Of a DNA stretch of 64,000 bases, positions 59,216 through 64,000 are shown piece by piece. The DNA comes from Alloboseaceae bacterium BT-24-1 (GTDB lineage: Bacteria > Pseudomonadota > Alphaproteobacteria > Rhizobiales > Beijerinckiaceae), in the NCBI GenBank assembly GCA_025846845.1, contig JAOYTL010000013.1, positions 124,001-188,000 of the forward strand. The letters run 5' to 3'. The position numbers and the translations under genes are program-made. The notes beneath the pieces were generated by a model that was not told the origin of the DNA, ran no database searches, and saw only the letters and a program-made list of their open reading frames with translations. Each line of letters begins with the position of its first letter. The stretch's first letter is position 1.

Positions 59216-61219
59216 ATGAACGCGATCGATCCGCTTCGGAACCAGAACCAGCGCGACAAGGCTTTGCCGCGTGACAAGCCCTGGATCTTCCGGACCTATG
59301 CCGGCCATTCCGACGCCACCGAATCGAACAAGCTCTATCGGGGCAATCTCGCCAAGGGCCAGACCGGCCTCTCGGTCGCCTTCGACCTGCCGACCCAGAC
59401 CGGCTACGACCCAGACCACGTGCTCTCGCGCGGCGAGGTCGGCAAGGTCGGCGTTCCCATCACCCATCTCGGCGACATGCGGGCGCTCTTCGACCAGATC
59501 CCGCTGGCGCAGATGAACACCTCGATGACGATCAATGCGACGGCGGCCTGGCTGCTCTCGCTCTACATCGCCACCGCCGACGAGCAGGGCGCCGACCGCG
59601 CCGCCTTGCAGGGCACGACCCAGAACGATCTCGTCAAGGAATACCTGTCGCGCGGAACTTACGTCTTCCCGCCGCGGCCCTCGATGCGGCTGACCACCGA
59701 CATCGTCGTATTCACGGCGCGCGAATTGCCGAAATGGAACCCGACCAACGTCTGCTCCTACCATCTGCAGGAAGCCGGCGCCTCGCCGGTGCAGGAACTC
59801 TCCTTCGCGCTCGCGACCGCAATCGCCCTGCTCGATTCGATCAGGGCCCGGCCCGAGGTCGCTCCCGAGGAGTTCGGCAGCGTCGTCGGCCGCATCTCCT
59901 TCTTCGTCAATGCCGGCATGCGCTTCGTCACCGAGCTCTGCAAGATGCGGGCTTTCGTCGATCTCTGGGACGAGATCACGCTGAAGCGCTTCAATGTTCT
60001 GGAAGAGCAGCACCGCCGCTTCCGCTACGGCGTGCAGGTCAATTCGCTCGGGCTGACCGAGCCGCAGGCCGAGAACAATGTCTACCGCATCCTGATCGAG
60101 ATGCTCGCGGTGACGCTGTCGAAGAAGGCTCGCGCCCGCGCCGTGCAATTGCCGGCCTGGAACGAGGCCCTCGGCCTGCCTCGCCCCTTCGACCAGCAAT
60201 GGTCGCTGCGCATGCAGCAGGTGCTGGCCTATGAGACCGATCTGCTCGAGTTCGGCGACATCTTCGACGGTTCGAAAGAGGTCGACGCCAAGGTCGAGGA
60301 ATTGAAGGCGGCCGCGCTGGCGGAATTGGCGAAGATCGACGCGATGGGCGGCGCGCTCGCCGCCGTCGAGAGCGGCTACATGAAGATGGCGCTGGTCGAG
60401 AACGGAGCGCGCCGCATCGAGGCGATCGAGCGCGGCGAGCAGATCGTCGTCGGCGTCAACAAGTTCACCACCAGCGAGCCCTCGCCGCTCTCGGCTGGCG
60501 AAGGCAATGTCGTCACGGTCCCGGACTCCGTCGAGATCGAGGCCGTCGGCCGGCTGAAGGCCTGGCGCGCCGCGCGCGATGCGAAGGCCGCCGAAGCAGC
60601 ACTGGCCGAACTCGCCAGCGCCGCCAAGGAGGACCGCAACGTCATGCCGGCCTCGATCGCCTGCGCCAAGGCAGGCGTCACCACCGGTGAATGGGCCCAG
60701 ACCCTGCGCGAGATCTTCGGCGAATACCGCGCCCCGACCGGCGTCGACACGACCAAGCTCGGCGACGACGCCGGGCTCGCCACCGTCAAGGCGGCCGTCG
60801 CCCTGGCAACCGAGACGCTCGGCCGCCCCCCGCGCTTCCTCGTCGGCAAGCCCGGCCTCGACGGCCACTCGAACGGCGCCGAGCAGATCGCGGTGCGCGC
60901 CCGCGACGCCGGCATGGCGGTGAGTTATGGCGGCATCCGCCAGACGCCCGAGGAGATCGTCACCCAGGCGCAGGAGACGGAGGCCGACATCATCGGGCTC
61001 TCGATCCTGTCCGGCTCGCATCTGCCGCTGGTGCGCGACGTCACGGCGCGGCTGCGCGTCGCCGGCATGGACGTCCCCGTGGTGGTCGGCGGCATCATCC
61101 CGCCCGATGACGAGAACGCGCTGAAGAACATGGGCGTGGCGCGCGTCTATACCCCGAAGGACTTCGCCCTCGACGGCATCATCGCCGACGTCGCCGGGCT
61201 GGCGGCCAAGAGGCGCTGA
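59216..61219 (+). CDS. ecm: Ethylmalonyl-CoA mutase
   Basis: 667-aa B12-dependent mutase converting (2R)-ethylmalonyl-CoA to methylsuccinyl-CoA in the ethylmalonyl-CoA pathway of acetyl-CoA assimilation. The N-terminal substrate barrel has 'FRTYAGHSDATESNKLYRGNLAKGQTGLSVAFDLPTQTGYD', closer to Ecm (MeaA) than to methylmalonyl-CoA mutase. The C-terminal cobalamin domain has the D-x-H-x-x-G motif in 'KPGLDGHSNGAEQ' near residue 549. Single-chain length fits Ecm. Indicates a glyoxylate-shunt alternative in this host. Confidence 0.95.
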   Translation: MNAIDPLRNQNQRDKALPRDKPWIFRTYAGHSDATESNKLYRGNLAKGQTGLSVAFDLPTQTGYDPDHVLSRGEVGKVGVPITHLGDMRALFDQIPLAQMNTSMTINATAAWLLSLYIATADEQGADRAALQGTTQNDLVKEYLSRGTYVFPPRPSMRLTTDIVVFTARELPKWNPTNVCSYHLQEAGASPVQELSFALATAIALLDSIRARPEVAPEEFGSVVGRISFFVNAGMRFVTELCKMRAFVDLWDEITLKRFNVLEEQHRRFRYGVQVNSLGLTEPQAENNVYRILIEMLAVTLSKKARARAVQLPAWNEALGLPRPFDQQWSLRMQQVLAYETDLLEFGDIFDGSKEVDAKVEELKAAALAELAKIDAMGGALAAVESGYMKMALVENGARRIEAIERGEQIVVGVNKFTTSEPSPLSAGEGNVVTVPDSVEIEAVGRLKAWRAARDAKAAEAALAELASAAKEDRNVMPASIACAKAGVTTGEWAQTLREIFGEYRAPTGVDTTKLGDDAGLATVKAAVALATETLGRPPRFLVGKPGLDGHSNGAEQIAVRARDAGMAVSYGGIRQTPEEIVTQAQETEADIIGLSILSGSHLPLVRDVTARLRVAGMDVPVVVGGIIPPDDENALKNMGVARVYTPKDFALDGIIADVAGLAAKRR

Positions 61220-61399
61220 GAGCCGGTCGCCTTCCCCAGCTTCCCGCCTGCGAAAAGCACTCAGGGTTTCCCAAGCGCGTGCGGACGACTATCGTCCCGG
61301 TACTGCTCGGCCGTGCCCGCGCCCCGCGGCGCCGATCCGTGCCTGAAGGCGATCGTCGGCAGGGCCGCGAGGGACCCGCTTGAGGAGAGGAAGAAGCGC

Positions 61400-62401
61400 A
61401 TGCCCGCATGGCTGCAGACCAATTCGACCAAGGCCAATATCCGCGCCGCCCTTTTCGGTGCCATGGGTCTTACCCTTGCAGGCCCCGCCGCAGCCCAGAC
61501 CATGGGCTTCGATCCCAGCGATTTCGGCAAGGTCAGCATGCCCAGGCGGCAGAGCACCGGTGACGCTGCGACCCATATCGAAAGCAACAAGGGCGCCTTC
61601 GAGCCGATCGCGGAGCTCGATCAGCGCGATCCGCTCGCGAAGATGGCCAAGCCTGTCGGGCGCATCGATATCCTGTTGAAGGACAACAAGACCGGCAAGC
61701 AGTCCGGCGCCCATTGCACCGGCGAGCTGCTGCCGGGCGATTATGTCCTCACCAACCATCACTGCCTGCCGCAGAGCGGCGAGATGACACCGGTGCGCGC
61801 CATCATCGTGATGGACTTTCTGACTCAGGACGGCAAAGGCGCGAAAGTCTTCGAGCTCGATCCCAAGCCGGTCGAGTTCAATGCCAATCTCGACTACGCC
61901 ATCGTCAAGGCGAAGGGTAATCCGACTGCGACCTATGGTTCGGTCAAGCTCGCCGCGACGCCGACCGGCGGCGCCCCCTCGCTGATGGTCATCCACCACC
62001 CGGCCGGCCGGCCGAAGGTGATGAGCCGCTTCCGCTGCATGGCGACGCGCCAGCAGGGCGATGCGGCCGAGATGCGCCACCGCTGCGATACGCTCGGCGG
62101 TTCGTCCGGCTCGCTGCTCTACAACGCCGGCAATTCGGGCATCGCGCTGCACAAGCAGGGCGGCCTCGCTCCCAATGATCCCAACAGCTACAACACCGCC
62201 ACCAGCATGACCGCGCTGCTCCAGGCCAGCCCCCTGCTGCGCAAGATGGCCGGTGCGGGCGGGCAGGCGCCGGCCACGGATGGCGGCTCGGTCGCGTCGG
62301 GCGGCGGGCAGGACGACCAGCCGAGCTCGACCGAGCGCAGCACCCTGCGCGGCTCCGACAATCTCGACACCGACGGGATGAACTCGCTGCTGAAGAACTG
62401 A
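61400..62401 (+). CDS. Exported trypsin-like serine protease
   Basis: 333 aa from the ATG at 61400 (GAGGAGAGGAAG upstream). Signal peptide ends near 'AGPAAAQ'. The catalytic triad is visible: His in 'LTNHHCLP', Asp in 'ANLDYAIVKA' and Ser in 'CDTLGGSSGSLL'. Cys residues near His and Ser suggest disulfides. A Gly/Ser-rich, low-complexity C-terminal tail of about 60 residues follows. No PDZ domain, so not DegP. Substrate unknown. Confidence 0.88.
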   Translation: MPAWLQTNSTKANIRAALFGAMGLTLAGPAAAQTMGFDPSDFGKVSMPRRQSTGDAATHIESNKGAFEPIAELDQRDPLAKMAKPVGRIDILLKDNKTGKQSGAHCTGELLPGDYVLTNHHCLPQSGEMTPVRAIIVMDFLTQDGKGAKVFELDPKPVEFNANLDYAIVKAKGNPTATYGSVKLAATPTGGAPSLMVIHHPAGRPKVMSRFRCMATRQQGDAAEMRHRCDTLGGSSGSLLYNAGNSGIALHKQGGLAPNDPNSYNTATSMTALLQASPLLRKMAGAGGQAPATDGGSVASGGGQDDQPSSTERSTLRGSDNLDTDGMNSLLKN

Positions 62402-62411
62402 CGCCGGAACC

Positions 62412-62630
62412 GCTGTCGTCATTCCGGGGCGCCGCGAAGCAGCGAGCCCGGAACCTATGAACACCATCTTTTCCGTCATGGTCGGCCTTGTGCCGACCAT
62501 CCACGTCTTCCTTCCTGCAATGCGGTGTTCAAGACGTGGATGCTCGCCACAAGGGCGAGCATGACGATCTGGAACAGCGTTTTGTTCATGGATTCCGGGC
62601 TCAGGCCTGCGGCCTGCCCCGGAAAGACGA
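62412..62630. repeat. Composite of interspersed palindromic repeats (includes copy 2 of the multi-stem repeat)
   Basis: The whole 255-bp gap between the protease and DUF1989 genes is repeat-like. Copy 2 of the multi-stem element lies at 62475-62565. It is inserted between halves of a second REP-type palindrome: CATTCCGGGGC... at 62416 on the left and ...GCCCCGGAAAGACG near 62616-62629 on the right. Confidence 0.75.
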
Positions 62631-62656
62631 AAGCGCTACCTGAAGCCTTCCGACCT

Positions 62657-63526
62657 TCAGCCAGCCTCGCCGTGGCTGCGCCCATAGGGGCTGCGCCGCG
62701 GCGAGTGCCAGCCGGCTAGCGTGGCCGGATCGGCCTCGTAGATCTCGACCTTGAGCGGATGACAGACGGCGACATCGCTCGAATGGGTCTGGCCGCAATC
62801 GCCACCCGGGCAGGCCGAGATCGCCCCGAGCAGGTCGATCTCGGCGAAGAGCTCGAGGAAGTCGCCCGGCCTGACCGGGCTCGCCTTCATGAAGTACTGT
62901 TGCGTGTCCTTCGTGAAGCCGGTGCACATGAAGACGTTGAGCACATCATGGACGTGCTGTTCGACCTCGCGCGCCGGCAGCCCTCTCGCCTGTCCCAAGG
63001 CACGGGAGAGGTTGGAATGGCAGCAATGATGGTAGTCGCCGCCATCGCCGAGCAGCCGGTGGGTATAGGGATCGCAGCGCGTGCCGATCACGTCGTGCAC
63101 GCCGGCGCCGTCCTGGTCGAAACCGTACCAGCCGAGCGTATCATGGGTGATCGTCGCCATCGGCCTGAGGTACGGCAGGTTGCTCCAGAGCCGGTCGCCG
63201 GTGCCGACATGGGTCGCGTGCAGGGCTCGTGTCTTGCCGCTGAAGAAGCGCTCGTCGAGATCGTCGGCGTTCCACAGATTGAGGTCGCCGACCTGCGGTC
63301 CCTCGATGCTGACGATGCGGAAGAAATGGCCTTTCGGCACAAGGAAGCTGCCGGCCTCGCGCGGCGGCACAATGATCTCGTCGCGCTTGGTCAGCGTCTG
63401 GCGGGCCCGTTCCAGCATCGCCATGTCGGCGCCGGGAAGGCTGCCATTGGGATAGACCACGACCGGCGGCCTGGCCCGCCGCTCGGCCGCATCGGCGGGA
63501 ATGGTGACCTGCGAATCCGTCGTCAT
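62657..63526 (-). CDS. DUF1989 (urea carboxylase-associated) family protein
   Basis: 289 aa from the ATG at 63526, chosen over a TTG at 63541 because GGAG is well placed. Family features: 'VPKGHFFRIVSIEGPQVGDLNLWNADD', 'ERFFSGKTRALHATHVGTGDRLWSNL', 'RCDPYTHRLLGDGGDYHHCCHSNL' and Cys-rich C-terminal 'ISACPGGDCGQT'. The conserved Cys/His set suggests metal binding. Members occur with urea/guanidine carboxylase genes, but none is adjacent here, so the role is unknown. Confidence 0.9.
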   Translation of the reverse strand: MTTDSQVTIPADAAERRARPPVVVYPNGSLPGADMAMLERARQTLTKRDEIIVPPREAGSFLVPKGHFFRIVSIEGPQVGDLNLWNADDLDERFFSGKTRALHATHVGTGDRLWSNLPYLRPMATITHDTLGWYGFDQDGAGVHDVIGTRCDPYTHRLLGDGGDYHHCCHSNLSRALGQARGLPAREVEQHVHDVLNVFMCTGFTKDTQQYFMKASPVRPGDFLELFAEIDLLGAISACPGGDCGQTHSSDVAVCHPLKVEIYEADPATLAGWHSPRRSPYGRSHGEAG

Positions 63527-63600
63527 GGCCTGCTCCGCCAACTCGCTAGTTTTATGGATGTCCTATCGGCGCCGGAGGACCCGGCCCGGATCGCCTGAAG

Positions 63601-64000
63601 CTAGACCAGCCCGTTCGTCTTGAGCGTCTGGTAGGCCTTGAGGATTTCCTGCAGTCGGCCCTCGCGCGAGCGGTCTCCGCCATTGGCGTCGGGGTGGAAG
63701 CGCTTCACCAGTTCCTTGTAGCGGGCCTTGATCGCGGCGCGGTCGGCGGTCTCGTCGAGGTCGAGTGTCTCGAGCGCCTTCTTCGCCAGCACGCCGACGC
63801 GCGATTCAGCCCGCTCCTGCTCGCGACGGGCACGGCCACGGAACAGGTTGAAGGCATCCTGCACATCCGCTCCATCCTGCTCGCTGGGGCCACGCCCGCG
63901 CTGCGCCATCCGGGCCGCGCTGGCATTGACGCCGAGCTTCCAGGTCGGCCGATGGCCAATCTCTTCCTGCTTGGCGTAGGCCGCGAGTGCCTCGTCGTTC
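63601..64000 (-). CDS. J-domain (DnaJ-like) protein, 5' end outside window
   Basis: Runs from beyond the right edge to a TAG at 63601; about 132 C-terminal residues are visible. The J domain near the C-terminus contains the HPD motif in 'KELVKRFHPDANGGD', preceded by 'ALETLDLDETADRAAIKARY'. Upstream 'AYAKQEEIGHRPTWKLGVN' matches a J-domain protein type common in Hyphomicrobiales. Co-chaperone for DnaK; specific clients unknown. An internal ATG at 63909 is not the true start, because the frame stays open with family-like sequence to the edge. Confidence 0.9.
   Translation of the reverse strand, partial: NDEALAAYAKQEEIGHRPTWKLGVNASAARMAQRGRGPSEQDGADVQDAFNLFRGRARREQERAESRVGVLAKKALETLDLDETADRAAIKARYKELVKRFHPDANGGDRSREGRLQEILKAYQTLKTNGLV

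Noticed and set aside
59189..61021. 610-aa minus-strand open frame opposite ethylmalonyl-CoA mutase
   Set aside because: Antisense artefact of codon bias; the mutase is unambiguous.
1..64000. CRISPR array
   Set aside because: No regularly spaced direct repeats seen anywhere in the window.

Overview
The window is GC-rich and densely packed. It looks like a chromosomal stretch of an alphaproteobacterium of the order Hyphomicrobiales (Rhizobiales). The supporting signs are an ethylmalonyl-CoA mutase, the ComF/glutaredoxin/nitrilase/DUF1178 block, a J-domain protein of a type common in that order, many LysR/MarR/GntR-controlled catabolic islands with tripartite tricarboxylate (Ttt) transporters, and short palindromic interspersed repeats typical of the group. 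A Bosea-like genus would fit, but that is an impression and not a measurement.

Layout. (1) 1-2945: a branched-chain-amino-acid-type ABC importer (livM partial, livH, periplasmic binding protein) on the minus strand. It is divergent from 3201-7824, which encodes a GntR regulator, an SDR, and the lower homoprotocatechuate-type meta pathway (hpaE-, hpaH- and hpaI-like). A 13-bp-stem convergent terminator closes this block. (2) 7872-14689: an orphan Ttt binding protein and a MarR regulator on the minus strand, then a plus-strand set encoding a class II aldolase/decarboxylase-like protein, a MobA/PheA-type FAD hydroxylase, a RubisCO-like protein and a cupin. Related inverted repeats lie in front of both arms. 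(3) 14840-15289: an Rrf2 regulator. (4) 15315-28805: a Wzx/Wzy-type exopolysaccharide locus. Eight minus-strand genes overlap end to start (chain-length protein, polymerase, deacetylase, two GT4, methyltransferase, GH5, acyltransferase). They are divergent from a flippase, and a GT2 and a GNAT-like gene follow. A 17-bp motif recurs in two of the locus promoters. (5) 29067-36668: kdgD with a LysR, a complete TctCBA transporter, another LysR and a Tat-exported cytosine-deaminase-like amidohydrolase.

(6) 36826-48212: an 11.4-kb integrated element in the 3' end of tRNA-Glu(CTC), bounded by a 17-bp direct repeat. It carries a tyrosine integrase, an AlpA-like protein, a RepA-like ATPase, a prohead-protease/major-capsid fusion, a tape-measure-like protein, a repressor with paired operators, a PD-(D/E)XK (Mrr-like) nuclease and several small unknowns. 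I found no terminase, portal or other tail genes. This is the best candidate in the window for an undescribed system: a capsid-encoding phage satellite, or else a drastically reduced prophage.

(7) 48391-64000: core and metabolic genes. These are an Old Yellow Enzyme, comF, grxC, a Nit amidase, DUF1178, a MarR-controlled MFS exporter with an SDR, an RraA-like aldolase, an aminotransferase divergent from an Lrp regulator, an exported amidohydrolase, ethylmalonyl-CoA mutase, an exported trypsin-like protease, a DUF1989 protein and a J-domain protein cut by the window edge. Two copies of a ~92-bp multi-stem repeat lie in intergenic spaces here.
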